Source: Benincasa hispida
Lineage: Eukaryota > Streptophyta > Magnoliopsida > Cucurbitales > Cucurbitaceae
DNA length: 64,000 nucleotides
Direction of reading: 5' to 3'
NCBI RefSeq assembly: GCF_009727055.1
Contig: NC_052349.1
Location: 95,197,084-95,261,083, forward strand
Of this stretch, positions 11,099-23,134 are shown one piece after another (within the stretch, counting starts at the first letter, position 1; each line of letters starts with the position of its first letter). A program made the translations under genes and the position numbers. The notes beneath the pieces were generated by a model that ran no database searches, had not been told where the DNA came from, and was given only the letters and a program-made list of their open reading frames with translations.

Positions 11099-12016
11099 AT
11101 GTTTAAGATCCCGGATCATCAAGTTGCTGGCCATCAAGCAAGTGATGGAAGCATGGGTCCTCTTGTAGATGATTCAGGGCTCTTCTTCAAGCCTCTACAG
11201 AAGGATGAACGAGGATCTAAGGAAGTGGCTTTCTATAAATCACTCTCTTCAAATACCAAAGTTCCAGATAACATTCGTGCCTTCTTCCCTGCTTTCCATG
11301 GAACTCAGGATATACCTGCATCAGACGGTTCTGGCTTGCATCCCCATCTTGTTTTGCAGGATCTCATCTCAAATTACCAAAATCCGTCTATTGTTGATAT
11401 TAAGATTGGTTCTAGAACTTGGTATCCACAAGCTTCTGAGGAGTACATTCAAAGGTGCTTTAAGAAGGATAGAGAAACCTCCAGCTTGGCTCTGGGGTTT
11501 CGGCTTTCGGGCTTGCAGATTCATGTGAGCCAAAAAGCTGGATACTGGAAGCCAGGGAGGAAATTTTTGCAAAACTCTTCAGCTGAGAAAGTTAAGATTA
11601 TTCTGAAGAAATTTGTTTCTTCAAATGCTTCTGCAGATTCTGATGTGGATGATCTTGATTGTGTTTTTGCATCATCAATTTATGGTGGTGCAAATGGAAT
11701 TTTGGCACAATTATTGGAGCTCAAGACTTGGTTTGAAGATCAGAAGTTTTACCATTTTTATTCTAGCTCAGTGCTGATGGTGTATGATAAAGAATCTATG
11801 CTGGAAACTAAGTCGAATGCAGCAATTAAACTTGTTGATTTCGCACACGTTGTAGATAGCAATGGTGTAATTGATCATAATTTCTTGGGTGGGCTCTGTT
11901 CTCTAATCAAGTTTATCTCCGAGATTTTGACCGATCATCTCGACTGCCTGAACAAAACTTGTCTGCCATGCTCTGACAATAGTTTGAACTGCAATCGTGA
12001 TGACTCTGATCGGTAA
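11099..12016 (+). CDS. IPK2: Inositol polyphosphate multikinase (IPK2/IPMK)
   Basis: A complete intronless ORF of 305 residues, close to the length I recall for plant IPK2 proteins (about 290-300). Family knowledge: these enzymes phosphorylate inositol tris- and tetrakisphosphates (6-/3-/5-kinase activity) with ATP on the route to InsP5, InsP6 and phosphate signalling, often in the nucleus. Seen here: the inositol-binding signature PxxxDxKxG as PSIVDIKIG at residues 96-104, the SSLALGFRLSGLQ block at 128-140, the S-S-x-L-like segment SSSVLMVYD at 222-230, and the metal/ATP-site VDFAH at 246-250. The N-terminal VAGHQASDG and GLFFKPLQ blocks also fit. The ATG is the first in frame and has G at -3. 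The C-terminal 20 residues are Cys/Asp/Asn-rich and probably not conserved. Nothing suggests a broken gene. The paralog (alpha or beta) cannot be decided. Confidence 0.95.
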   Translation: MFKIPDHQVAGHQASDGSMGPLVDDSGLFFKPLQKDERGSKEVAFYKSLSSNTKVPDNIRAFFPAFHGTQDIPASDGSGLHPHLVLQDLISNYQNPSIVDIKIGSRTWYPQASEEYIQRCFKKDRETSSLALGFRLSGLQIHVSQKAGYWKPGRKFLQNSSAEKVKIILKKFVSSNASADSDVDDLDCVFASSIYGGANGILAQLLELKTWFEDQKFYHFYSSSVLMVYDKESMLETKSNAAIKLVDFAHVVDSNGVIDHNFLGGLCSLIKFISEILTDHLDCLNKTCLPCSDNSLNCNRDDSDR

Positions 12017-13042
12017 GCAGCTATCAAGGTTCAAACATTTTTGTTTATGAAGAAGGATTGTATCAGTGTTTTAACTCTGAACAGTAATCTCATATGCTTT
12101 TATCTTATGAAACAATCTCACCAAATGCCATTACTGAATGTTTTGAGAAAGTAATTCATTTACTTGTTGGAACTTTAGGAACAAAATTTGTTGAGTTATT
12201 GATCAGCCCTATGTCCAATTTTGTTTGGTTTGTAATTTTTTAAGAGTTCCTTATAATTCATTTCACATGAGTCTTCCCATGTCTGCAGCATTGAAAGAAA
12301 TAAGCTTAATCGCTAATGCCATGTTTTTGTTTTCATTACTGTTGTTCCTGCAATTATTTCTGGACAATATCACTTAGGTTAAATTATGAATTTCATCTAT
12401 GTAGTTTGGAGAAAGTTAGAATTTAATTTCTATGATTTTAAAAGTTCAAATGAATTTAGGCCTCATTGTCGGACAAAATTTCATAAAGAGTCAGAGACTA
12501 TTTATGAGAGTTTTAACTACAAAATTCTTTTACTTTTTTGAAACCATAGGGACATTCCATGGATTGTAATATCCCTGCATATTTGATATTTTTTATACTT
12601 GAATTTTTTTTAAATGCCTAAATATAAAAAAGGTGTTGAATTTCAAAAAATAAAATAGTAATAATTTGTTTTTAAAATATAAATAAAGATAACTATGATG
12701 TTGCGATTATTTCAAGTGTTGGTCAAGAACAATACTAGGTTGAGATTTTACTTCGACAGTAAATTTTAATTGTTTTTTTTTTTTTTTTTTCCTGTTTCGT
12801 GTTTTTATTTTATTTGGTTTGATATAGAAAGGTGAAAGGGGAAAGCAAAAAGACAGAAAAAACATCCCACTAGAGAAAACTGTCTACTAGGTTAAAGCAA
12901 AACATTGAAACAGAGGGTCGGAGGGAGATAAAGAGGCAAATGGAAAAAAATAGTAAAAAAAAAAAAAGTTGGGAAAGTTGGGAGTTCTATAGTGAGAGAG
13001 AGAATATAATTGTTCTAATGTGTTAAAAGAAGGGTTGTTTTT
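12017..13042. other. 3' flank of IPK2 and intergenic sequence
   Basis: The first few hundred bases must hold the 3' UTR, but I cannot fix a poly(A) site. The stretch around 12378-12590 (GGTTAAATTATGAATTTCAT and following) looks like a common dispersed plant repeat. Poly-T near 12773-12791 and A-rich runs near 12955 are low complexity. No gene was seen. Confidence 0.5.
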
Positions 13043-13178
13043 ATTAAAAATAGAGGATGGAAATAAAATCTGAGTCTTTATTAAAGAATATAAGCTACTT
13101 ATACAACTTAGCATATACAGCAAGACCAAGAATGAAAAAAAAAAAAAAAAATCAACTATATACCAATAGTATTCTAAT
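13043..13178 (-). repeat. 3' LTR of the copia element
   Basis: It matches 26053-26190 in the same orientation through shared words: TAGAGGATGGAAATAAAATC, TTAGCATATA, AGGACCAAGAATG or AAGACCAAGAATG, and ATAGTATTCTAAT. An A-run lies in the middle of both copies. The exact ends are blurred by mutation. Confidence 0.8.
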
Positions 13179-13429
13179 AGCCATCTTGGATGATAGAAAA
13201 TTAAAGGTTGATAATGGTAGAGCCTTTGTGAATACATCCGTCGGAGATCGAATAGTCATCAACTTTAGATCACCGCGAACAAGTTTTTTATTGACAAAAT
13301 GGCAATCGAGTTCAATATGCTTGGTGCATTCATGAAAGATAGGATCAGTGGCAATGTGAATGGCTAAAAGATTCTCACAAAAAATTATATCAGGCAGTGG
13401 AGAAGAGATTTGTAAATTTTCCGGTAGTT

Positions 13430-14643
13430 GAATGAGCTAAATAAGCTCACCGGTGGTTGTTGGCAGCGCCCTATACTCAGCTTTAGCCGACGGTCTGCTC
13501 ACTGTGGTTTGCTTCTTAGCTTTCCATGATACTAGAGAGTCACCTAAGAAAATACAGAACCCCGTGGTAGATTTTTGAGAGATTAAACAAGACCCCCAAT
13601 TAGCATCAACAAAAGCATGTAGCTAGAAATTGGAAGAAACAGTGAGAAAAATTCCTTGACCTGGGGACTTCTTTAAGTATCTCAACAAGTTATGAGCAAC
13701 ATCTAAATGTGGTTGTTGAGGCTTAGCAAGAAATTGACTAAGCTTATGAACTGCAAAGGTAATATCCAGATGAGAAATCGTCAGATACAACAAACAATCG
13801 ATTAAATGCTTATAAACAGAAGGATTTGTCAACAAAGTACCTTGATCATTTCGAAGCTTTACATCAGGATCCATTGGAAGAGAAAGGCTTGTAAGACAAA
13901 TAGCCAGACTCTTCAAGTAATTGCAATGTGTATTTACGATGGGAAAGAAAGACTCCTTTAGTAGATCCAGGCAATTCAAGCCTAAGAAAATACCTCAATG
14001 AACCAAGATCCTTAAGCTTAAAATCTTGATGTAAATGACTTTTGATTTTGTTGATCTCTACCAAGGAACCACCGGTGAAAATTATGTCATCAACATAAAC
14101 TAGAAGAGCAAGAAAAGATGAACCGGTTCCACGTGTAAACAATGAATAATCAGACTTAGATTTAACAAAATCAAGAGATAAAAGAGCATGTGAAAATTTA
14201 TCAGACCCCTATCGAGAAGCTTGCTTTAAACCATAGATAGATGTATGAAGTTTGCAAACTAAATGCTCCCCCTTAGTGCAACACGTTTAGGATCATAACC
14301 AAGTGGTAAGTCCATATACACTTCTTCAATAAAATCCCCATGAAGAAACACATTATTTACATCAAGTTATATAAAAGACCATTGTTGTGAAATAGCAATG
14401 GACAAAAGAACTTTGACAGTGACAAGCTTAGCAACAGAAGAAAAAGTTTCAATGTAGTCCAAACCCTCTTATTGTGTATACCCCTTGGTAACAAGTCGAG
14501 CTTTTTACCTTTCAATTGAGCCATTTGACTTGTGTTTCACTTTGTAGATCCATTTATACCCCTAAAGAATAACTATCATTAGGAAGAGTAGCAATAGTCC
14601 ATGTCATATTATTCTCCATGGCTTTTAATTCAATAGACATAGC
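13430..14643 (-). pseudogene. Copia reverse transcriptase C-terminal part and RNase H (broken)
   Basis: On the minus strand, read from high to low coordinates, the sequence begins AMSIELKAMENNMTWT, the conserved N-terminal RT block. It then gives LLVYVDDIIFTGG with the catalytic YVDD, then GVFLSHRKYTLQLLEE. The copia RNase H block follows at about 13600-13460 (DANWGSC, STTGFCIFLGDSLVSWKAKKQ, SRPSAKAEYRAL). Stops and frameshifts are scattered throughout. The reading begins exactly where the nested element ends, and its upstream half resumes at 23135. Confidence 0.88.
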
Positions 14644-16041
14644 TGATGCGTTGCGCAAGTGTACGCAATCAAAGTAATAAATCCTAAATAGGGTATTGTC
14701 CTCAGGGACTGGCGTGAGTGAAATTTTCCTAAACTTAACTACCATAATTCTTTGTTAATTTTATTCAGGCAACTCAAAAGATGAATTTTATTTATAACTA
14801 TGACTAATGAAAACTCAATCACAAACACAAGAACAAATTCAGAGCAAAAATATTCCAGGGTGTTGTTCATTTAGGGATTACAGTGAGTATGACATGCAAT
14901 TGATTGAAATCGATAGAATGAGGCTAGAAGTTAAATCAGGAAATCCTCTCTCGAGCTCAAACCCTCCTAAAAACTACCCATTGACCGAAATCTCTTTTAT
15001 CGCTTGAATAGTTACAACATTAAGATCTTTCAAACCCCCTGTTATTCTAAATTCATTCTCATGTAATTTCGAATAACAATCTAAATTATTGGGTCCAACG
15101 AATTAAACTCTTTCTCGAGACATCTAATTAACTTAGGTTGATTCAATTAATGGCCAATTAATCAAAAAACATTAATCACAAATAATTTAGAAATCCATGC
15201 AAAATCAATCAACTGTAAATTCAGTATTCAAAGTAACATTCCCTAAAATTCACAAACACCCTAGAATAATAGAGTTTAGTCACACATGATTCCGATAACT
15301 AAATTCCGCAAATAATCAATCATTAAAGCAAAAAGTAAATTAACGTAGAAGAATGATCTCCCTTTAATAGATCCGAATCCCAATCACCATCTCCTTGACT
15401 CTCGCTACAAATCTCGTGTTTTCTTCAACAAAATAGCACAAGCACGATCAATCTTTCTGTCATGAACAGCCCACAGACGTTATTGGATCAACTCTTAACA
15501 GAAATCTCGAGTCTTCCACAAAAAACGATTAGAACTGCTGTAATTCGGCTCTTGTACGGACTAAAATTGCTCAAAATCGGCTCAGCCCCTTTTTTTTTCT
15601 TCTTTTTCCTAGAAGCGCAATACTGCTATTTGCAATATGCTCACAGCATTGCAACGCTGCAAACCAGCGTTACAATGCTTGCGTCATGCCAGCCGTGTGT
15701 AGAAGTCGTAGCGTTGCAACGCTGCCTTGTTCCAAATTGCTCTCGGGTTTGCAGCGTCAAGGAGCGGTGTTGCAATGCTCGGCTAGCGTTGGCTTCTCTG
15801 AATTGCTCTCCAAACTTGCCTCTTTTCTTGATCTTGGGTCTTTGATTTCTTCCTAAGTCCATGATAAACCCGTAATTACTCACAATTGGAGTTTTGCCCC
15901 GAGTTTTTGCTCATTTTCACACAACTGCTCCCGATGCTTGGATTTCTGAAATCACTTAATAAACCATATCAAACCAAACAAAAACTAGCAATAGTAGCTC
16001 TAAATTTGAAGGTAATAAAAGCACTTTTTAGATGCTTTTCA
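14644..16041 (-). repeat. 3' LTR of the gag-protease gypsy element
   Basis: About 1.4 kb, matching 21766-23134 with scattered substitutions. It begins TGATGCG on the + strand and ends GATGCTTTTCA. It contains a cluster of the palindrome AGCGTTGCAACGCT and near copies at 15645-15658, 15666-15679, 15710-15723 and about 15767-15779. Confidence 0.85.
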
Positions 16042-16938
16042 CCACCCCAAACCCAAACTTAAAACTTTGCTAGTTCCAAGCAAAGAGAAGAAAGAAACAC
16101 AAAGTAGGAGAAATTATGAATACTGAAATGAAAAGGTTCTAGGCATGCATTCTTTTATTCTGGTTTCATCAACTTCTCAACATACACAACACTCATCCAT
16201 AGAAAAATTCATACACATCCTAAGGTATTTATTTCAAGTACATGAGTGTACATTCTACTTATTATTTTTTTTTATAGGGCAATAATAATATTTTTTTCTT
16301 TCCTCTTAGTCTAACATTACAAACCATCATGCAAGACACTTTCTAACCAGTAGGGCCTTTCGAGGTGACAACCAAATTGACTTAAATTAAAGTTTTGTTC
16401 AGTTAGAGGTTCTAAACTTTCTAAATTAAAGTGGTTCGTGCTCAAGATACAAAGGATACAAAAAGGGATTCAGAACAAAGAGCACTCAAGAAAGGAGTAT
16501 GTTATCCAATTTCTACTTCAGAGTATGACATATATCATGAGTGACTCATCAACCATCATAGTAAAAGAAAGCAACCAAAGAACATACTTCAATCAGTCTC
16601 AACATTCTTCTTAACCCAAAATCAACTATTTTTCAAAAATTTTCAAAATTTTCAATTTTCCTCAAATTTTCTCTAATAACATGTATAAAGCATTCAATTC
16701 AAAACGTCATGCATAACAACACAAGATTCAAGCACAAAGTACACACTCCCCACCTCAAACTTAAAAGGATGCCTTGTCCCCAATGCATAACATCTAGAAC
16801 AATCACACAACATATGAGTGATACAAGCCTGGATAATGATGAGGATCCACGAATCTAGATGGTGAACTAGTGCTTGAAAACACTTGAGCATCATCTCCAA
16901 CCTAAAGATCAAAACAAAACAATCATGAGGTGGCTCTT

Positions 16939-19084
16939 TGAAGGAACTCTTATTAAGAGAACTAGTGAGCAGAAGCAAGAACTTTCCAAGACCATTGTGA
17001 AAGAATAAATGCATTCACAAACATACAAGAACAATTATGCATTATAGAGAAAATTACAACATGCTTTGTTACTAAAATGAAGGGAATCAAGAGACATACC
17101 TTTGAAGAACTATTCTTCAGTGAAGTCTCAATGATCACGAACGCAAAGAAACGAGGAGCAATCTTCTGGAAAAATCTCGCTTTCATTGCAATCATCTAGC
17201 AAAATCTCGCTCTCGTCACAAACACGAACTGTTTGATCCTTGAACGACAACCCTTGACACTACCACTCAGTAACCTTGGTCTTCTCGGAGTGAGAATCCA
17301 GGAGGTGTGGGCTCTGTGTGAATTTGGTAGAGGGCAGAAGGATGTATACGATCAAGCTACACGATTGAGTAAGTGGGAGAATATAGTCTATCGTATAGAC
17401 AGTGGGTACTTAATCATTTAGCAATCTCTCGCTCTCATAAGGAATCCTCTAGCCAATCGTCTAGCAATCTCTCGCTCTCGTGAGCAATTATCTTCCCAAT
17501 CATCTAGCAATCTCTCGCTCTCGTGAGCAATCATCTAGCCAATCGTCTAGCAATCTCTCGCTCTCGTGAGCAATCGTCTAGCAAATCTCGCTCGATCGTT
17601 TAGTCTCTCGAAAGGGCTATCGTATAGTCTCTCGTGAGCGATTGATTAGTAATTCAATAATGAAGTGATCGTTCATAAAATGAAAACTCTTTTCATTTTA
17701 TTCTTCAGTTATTAAAAACTGAAATTAACCTCCCACTTGTACGGTTAGAGAAAAGAATAACCACCCATAATTCTCATATAATTGTTTTATTATAAATAAA
17801 TATAACAACTAACTTATCATAATATATTTATAACCTATAGTTTTAATATCACATCATATGTAATATTTAAACCATAGTTCTTTTCTCCTTTATTTAATAC
17901 AAATCATATTTGTATCAAATCCTCCAATTAATGTATCTAATACATCAAATCAATTATATCACATATAATTGAACCAATTTAATTATATCATATATAATCA
18001 AATTCCCTCTTGTTAATTTGAACACTTCAAACTAACCCAAAAACTGATTCTCAACTTGAATTCATTGAGCTACCAAGGGGATCTTATGAACCTGTAGCTT
18101 GAAGCTCTAACGGTACATGAATAACTGACTAAACTCTTTAATCACGATATCCACCATCCTTTAACTGTCGGGCACTCCACTAAAGACCGGCAGCTGCACT
18201 CTTCGCACTACAGATATATTTCTGTGTCCATTGGATATAGCCAATCAACAGTACGATAATCCTTCGCTCATAAGTACAGTTGAACAATTTACCATTTCGC
18301 CCTTATAGTTATATCTAACTCCTTAAGTACCACTGATTCCTCTAATGAACAATACATCATAGTTCTACTATGAGTGAACACTTCTCGGGCCATGAGAAAG
18401 TGTGTGGCGCCACATTGTTCAAGCCTCGCAATCAGCCCTTAAGGGAACAATCTATCTACTTACCTCTACTTCGAGGAAGGAGTGAATTCCATCTTGTGTA
18501 GCTGAGTTCCCAGCGCCCCAATCAGACGAATCACCAAAGTGGTAGGTTTAAGTCGGTAATCTGGCCACTCACACCCATGGAAATCAAAGGACTGCCCTCA
18601 TAGGCAGGAGTTCCTAACTCATTTAGGATTAAGGTCATGTTACCTATGGTCATCCTAATGAAATGAAAGTCTCTGTCATGAGCGGCGTTATATAATGAGA
18701 CTAAATATTTCGTGGTCCGATCTTATACAAACTCATTTGTATAGGACACCCTCGCTCGCATGTCTCCACATGAATGATCAGGATCAGACCATCTGTAGCA
18801 CTTTACAACACTTGTAACATCTACAAAGCAGGTTGTATTCATAGTGTCACCATTTAGGTTATCACTTTAGGCATGATCTACTTGTATGTCTCCACATACA
18901 TGATTAAGTTACAATGATAACCAGGGATCTTAGTTTATTGGTTTGTGGTTAATGCAACTAAAAAATCCCATATTTCATAGACAACAGTGAAGAAAATTTC
19001 TCATATTATTACATCACAAATGTTTGTTCATACACGTATTTACAAACTACATGACCCTACGAGATTTAGGGCATCAACCCCAAC
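16939..19084 (-). repeat. Solo LTR (2.1 kb, family T) nested in the gypsy element
   Basis: On the minus strand it runs from TGTTGGGGTTGATGCCCTAA (19084 side) to AGTTCCTTCA (16939 side). The flanks CTCTT (16934-16938) and CTCTC (19085-19089) are a 5-bp target duplication with one mismatch. Its first kilobase matches the LTR copies starting at 27177 and 35309. No coding region or second LTR is attached, so it is a solo LTR left after LTR-LTR recombination. It contains a 43-bp minisatellite. Confidence 0.85.
17420..17605. repeat. Minisatellite inside the solo LTR (unit about 43 bp)
   Basis: About four units, each built of GCAATCTCTCGCTCTCGTGA, then GCAATCATCTAGCCAATCGT and CTA, with small changes. 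A related but looser piece lies at 17160-17220. The position corresponds to the 22-bp GATCTCTTAGCAAACG array in the related LTR at 29127-33000. Confidence 0.85.
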
Positions 19085-19289
19085 ACTCTCCATCTTAAAA
19101 ACAAATAGACTAATCAAATAACAACTTAAATAAAAACTGAAATCAAACTAGAACACTTGGGTTTCCTCCCAAGAAGTGCTTAGTTTAACGTCTTTAGCTA
19201 GACCAGGTCTCTAATTCAGACAACTCTCTGGGTGGTTTCATAATTTTGTGCACAACAATACCTGAAATATATAACTTTCTCCCACACGG

Positions 19290-20110
19290 GCATTCACATA
19301 AAAAAATTAGTCGAAGAACAGTTATGAGAAAAAGTACAGTCTCCTCTCCCCTCATCCACAAGTTCAATATGTCCCTTATGAATATAATCCAAAAAATTTA
19401 CCATACCTTTCTTGGGAGTTTGTTCAGAACAACTTACATTTTCCTTGCCTTTTTCTTTACCACAAGATTGTTCGGGATTTTTACCCTCTATGTCCTTGAT
19501 CTCTTGGCATAAACCTACAGGTTCATTGGGCTTGAAAGAACGAAAAATGTTGAACTTTACCTCTTCATTATTTACCCGAAGTGTAAGCTTGACATCAATC
19601 ATTGCTCTAGTAGTGGCTAAGAATGGTCGTCCAAGGATAATAGGAATTTCAGCATCTTCTTCCATGTCTAGGACCAAAATATCTGCTGGGAATATGAAAT
19701 CGCCGACTTTAACCAGAACATCCTCTACTACACCACGAGGGTAAGTGAGGGAACAATCTGCCAACTGCAATGATATCATTGTCGGCTGCACCTCTCCTAT
19801 GTCTAGTTTCCTGTACAAAGCTAAAGGCATTAGATTAATTGAGGCTCCTAAGTCACATAAGCCTTTATTTACCGTCAGATTCCTTATAGTGCAAGGAATC
19901 GTGAAACTCCCAGGATCCTTCAATTTTTGCAGTAGCTTTTTCTGTAATATGGCACTACATTCCTCGTTCAAGCTCACCGTCTCGTACTTTTCAAATTTCT
20001 TCTTTGAAGACAACATCTCCTTCATGAACTTCACATTATTTGGCATTTGTTCCAACACATCTGCAAAATGAATGTTAATGTGAAGTTTCTTAAAGATATC
20101 CAAAAACTTA
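19290..20110 (-). CDS. Retroviral-type aspartic protease region of the gag-protease element
   Basis: An uninterrupted 269-residue frame (ATG at 20103, stop at 19294). The block GLCDLGASINLMPL near residues 81-94 is the D-x-G-A active site of retroelement aspartic proteases. VQPTMISLQLADCS follows, then DILVLDMEEDAEIPIILGRPFL, the usual flap-to-C-terminal block with ILGRPFL. It would process the polyprotein. The N-terminal part (MDIFKKLHINI, DVLEQMPNNVKFMKE) is the linker typical of Athila/Tat-type gag-pro. It ends with a polar tail and no RT follows. The frame is intact while the gag upstream is broken. Confidence 0.82.
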
Positions 20111-20399
20111 ACAAACTGATCATTTACTTTCTTTTTCTAAAAACGCTGGGGATAAAGAATTTTATTCAATATAGTAGGAGAAAGTCCAGAATTACTCCCT
20201 AAATTGGATGATACAGAAACATCACTTGTTTTTCCTTGAATTGTTTTATCAGCTGGTGGACTCAATACTACCTGTTCCTCTATCTGGTCTGTCAGGGGAT
20301 GCACCACATTTTCCCACTTCTCAACGTTATTGAATTTCACTCTTCCCTTGGGTTTTTCTCTGTACAACTAGGGAAAGCTCATTTGTTCATCGTATTCAA

Positions 20400-21650
20400 T
20401 GTAGCAGCTATCTAGCTACCTTAAACCTTAAGGATCTAGATAGCTTTCCCATGACTCGTTATCGTGCTCTCCAGGAAGTTGGTTCTACTCCTTGATTCTT
20501 TTATGAAATCCCCAAGCAAAGCCTCCACAAATGGTTTCTTTTTAGAAAAACCTAGAGGTGCTTGCAAAACATTCTTATTATTAGTGTAAGAAAAATTTTC
20601 GTGATTTCGCAAACCTGGGTGATAATGAATGGGTAGGTTCATCTGATAGGTATTTTGGTGGGTTCCTTGAAAGTGATGAGCTTGGCGCACATAATTTACC
20701 TGCTCAGAGTTAGGTACCTTCCATGAAGTGAGTGCATTACAAGTTGCCATCGATGCAATCGACGGTTGGGTAACTATATATAAGAGGTTAATGGCATTAG
20801 TTAAAGTGGCCATTTGCGCCTTTCAAGCGTTTACCTCATTGAGTTTATAGACACCAGCTGCTCTAAATGGACACCATTCTGAGGGCCAATTATAACTCGT
20901 GGAAGCCATATCTTCCAATAATGTCCTGGCAGTATCAGTATTTTTTGTAAAGATTGAGCCGCCTGCACCAGCACCCAAGATGGATTTCATTGTACTGGTC
21001 AACCTATTCTAGAACAACTGGATCTATAACCAGTTAGGATACCCATGCTGGGGATACTTTCGCAGAAACTCCTTATAACGTTTCCATGATTCGAATAACT
21101 GCTCGTCTTTTCTTTGTCTGAATGTGCCAATTTCTGTTCTCAATCTGCTTGTCTTTGTAGGAGGGAAAAATTTATTCAGAAAAGCTTGGGCCAACTCATC
21201 CCATGTTGTTATGCTTCCAGTTGCAAGTAACTCCAGCCAGTCTTTAGCCTTGTTCTGCATAGAAAAAGAAAACAATCTCAGTCTAATGGCATCAAAAGAG
21301 ATTGCATTTATTTTTACCGGCCCATTAATTTCCAAGAAAGAGTGGATATGCTTATGTGGATCTTCATGTGGAGTTCCTCTAAATGCGAGGTCCCATGTCA
21401 TCTGTATTAGGCAAGGTTTTAGCTCAAAATTATTGGCATTGATTGTGGCCTTAGCTATGCCTATCTGGGTTGTAGGAACAACTGGTTGAAAATAGTCTGT
21501 GATGGTTCTCACAGCAACCCCTAGATCTCCCATGACGTCGAAATCAACTCTCTAGTTCCTTCTTGCCTTCCTCAAAGTCCGTTCAAGTTCAGGATCAAAT
21601 GGAACAAGTTCAGCCCGTTGACTTATTCGCATACAAGGATTCTCCAACAC
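20400..21650 (-). pseudogene. Gag of the gag-protease gypsy element (broken)
   Basis: The 21533-21024 frame carries the retrotransposon gag core: DPHKHIHSFLEI, IRLRLFSFSMQNKAKDWLELL, ITTWDELAQAFLNKFFPP, then a Phe/Arg-rich helix ending near KYPQHGYPNWL. The 20813-20436 frame continues with HYHPGLRNHENFSYTNNK, the post-gag motif seen in the other gypsy gags of this window, and GFSKKKPFVEALL. Stops separate these parts and the 20367-20137 frame. Gag would form the particle that packages the RNA. Confidence 0.8.
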
Positions 21651-21741
21651 TATGAAAAAAAAAAAAAACCAACAAAAACACCCAAATTAAGATCAACTTA
21701 GTCTTAGTAATATTAAGTTTGGGAAAAATTTTTCGTGTCAG

Positions 21742-21759
21742 TCCCCAACAATGGTGCCA
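21742..21759 (-). other. Primer-binding site (tRNA-Asp type) of the gag-protease element
   Basis: The minus-strand sequence TGGCACCATTGTTGGGGA lies six bases inside the 5' LTR. It resembles the complement of the plant tRNA-Asp 3' end (TGGCGCCGTTGCCGGGGA) with mismatches. Confidence 0.75.
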
Positions 21760-21765
21760 AAAACT

Positions 21766-23134
21766 TGATGCGATGTGCAAGCATACGCAAACCAAGTAAT
21801 AAATCCCAAATAGGGTATCGTCCTCAGGGACCCGCATGAGCGAAATTTTCCTAAACTTAGCTATCACAATTCTTTGTTAATTTTATTCAGGCAACTCAAA
21901 AGATGAATTTTATCTATAACTATGACTAATGAAAACTCAATCACAAACACAAGAACAAATTCAGAGAATAAAGATTCCAGGGTGTTGTTTCATTTAGGGA
22001 TTACAGTGAATATGACATGCAATTGATTGAAATTGATAGATTAAGGCTAGAAGTTCTAAAATCAAGAAATCTTCTCTCGAGCTTAAACTCTATTAATAAC
22101 TACCCATCGACCTGAATCTCTTCTATCGCTTGAATAGTTACAGCATTAAGATCCTTCAATTGCATCCCTTATTATTCTAAATTCATTCTCATGCAATTTC
22201 GAATAACAATTTAAATTATTGGGTCTAGTGAATTAAACTCTCTCTCGAGAAATCTAATTAACTTAGGTTGATTCAATTAATGGCCAGTTAATCAAAAGCA
22301 TTAAACACAAATAATTTAGAAATCCATGCAAAATCAATCAACTTTAAATTCAGTATTCAAAGTAACATTCCCTAAAATTCACAAACACCCTAGAATAACC
22401 GAGTTTAGCCACACATGATTTCGATAACTAAATTTCGCAAATAATCAATCATTAAAGTAAAAAGCAAATTAATGTAGAAGAATGATCTCCCTTCAATAGG
22501 CCTGAATCCCAATCACGATCTCCTTGACTCTCACCACGAATCTTGTGTTGTTCTTCAATAAAATGCACAATCACGATCAATCTTCCCATCACGAACAACC
22601 CACAGACGATCTTGGATAAACTCTTAACCGAAATTTCAAGTCTTCCACCAAAAATGATCAGAACTGCTATAATTCGGCTCTTGTATGGACTAGAATTGCT
22701 CAAAATCGGCTTTGCCCTTTTCTTTTTTTTCTTCTTTTTCCTGGAGGCGCAACACTACTATTTATAATATAGTAGTCATGCCAGCCGCGCGTAGAAGTCG
22801 TAGCATTGCAACGCTATCTTGTTCCAAATTGCTCTCACGTCTGCAGTGTCAAGGAATGGCGTTGCAACGCTCGGCCGATGCTGACTCCCTCGAATTGCTC
22901 TCCAAACTTGCCTTTTTTCTTGATCTTGGGTCCTTAATTTCTTCCTAAGTCCATAGTAAACCTGTAATTGCTCAAAATTGGAGTTTTGCCCCGATTTTTT
23001 TTTCTCATTTTTGCACAATTGTTCCGGATGCTTGGCTTCCTGAAATCACTCAATAAACCATATAAAACCAAACAAAAACTAATAATAGTAGCTCTGAGTT
23101 TGAAGGTAATAAAAGTACTTTTAGATGCTTTTCA
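21766..23134 (-). repeat. 5' LTR of the gag-protease gypsy element
   Basis: Homologous to 14644-16041 along its length. Perfect or near copies of AGCGTTGCAACGCT occur at 22802-22815 and about 22858-22871. The region equivalent to 15630-15690 in the other LTR is shortened here. Confidence 0.85.

Larger units (their letters stand above)
14644..23134 (-). mobile_element. Ty3/gypsy-type gag-protease element without RT/integrase (TR-GAG-like), nested in copia
   Basis: LTRs at 14644-16041 and 21766-23134 begin and end TG...CA and are clearly homologous. The flanking 5-mers ATAGC (14639-14643) and ATAAC (23135-23139) are a target duplication with one change. A tRNA-Asp-type primer site lies beside the right LTR, and a G-rich tract (GGGTTTGGGGTGG on the minus strand) lies beside the left LTR. 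Between them I find gag and an aspartic protease but no RT, RNase H or integrase, so it depended on another element for movement. A solo LTR (16939-19084) interrupts the interior. Confidence 0.87.

Noticed and set aside
12887..13237. Minus-strand ORF overlapping the copia 3' LTR
   Set aside because: It is low complexity (Phe/Tyr/Ser from A/T runs) and crosses an LTR boundary, with no recognisable domain.
17420..17605. CRISPR-like array of repeats and spacers
   Set aside because: The whole 43-bp unit is repeated with no unique spacers, and it lies inside a plant LTR.
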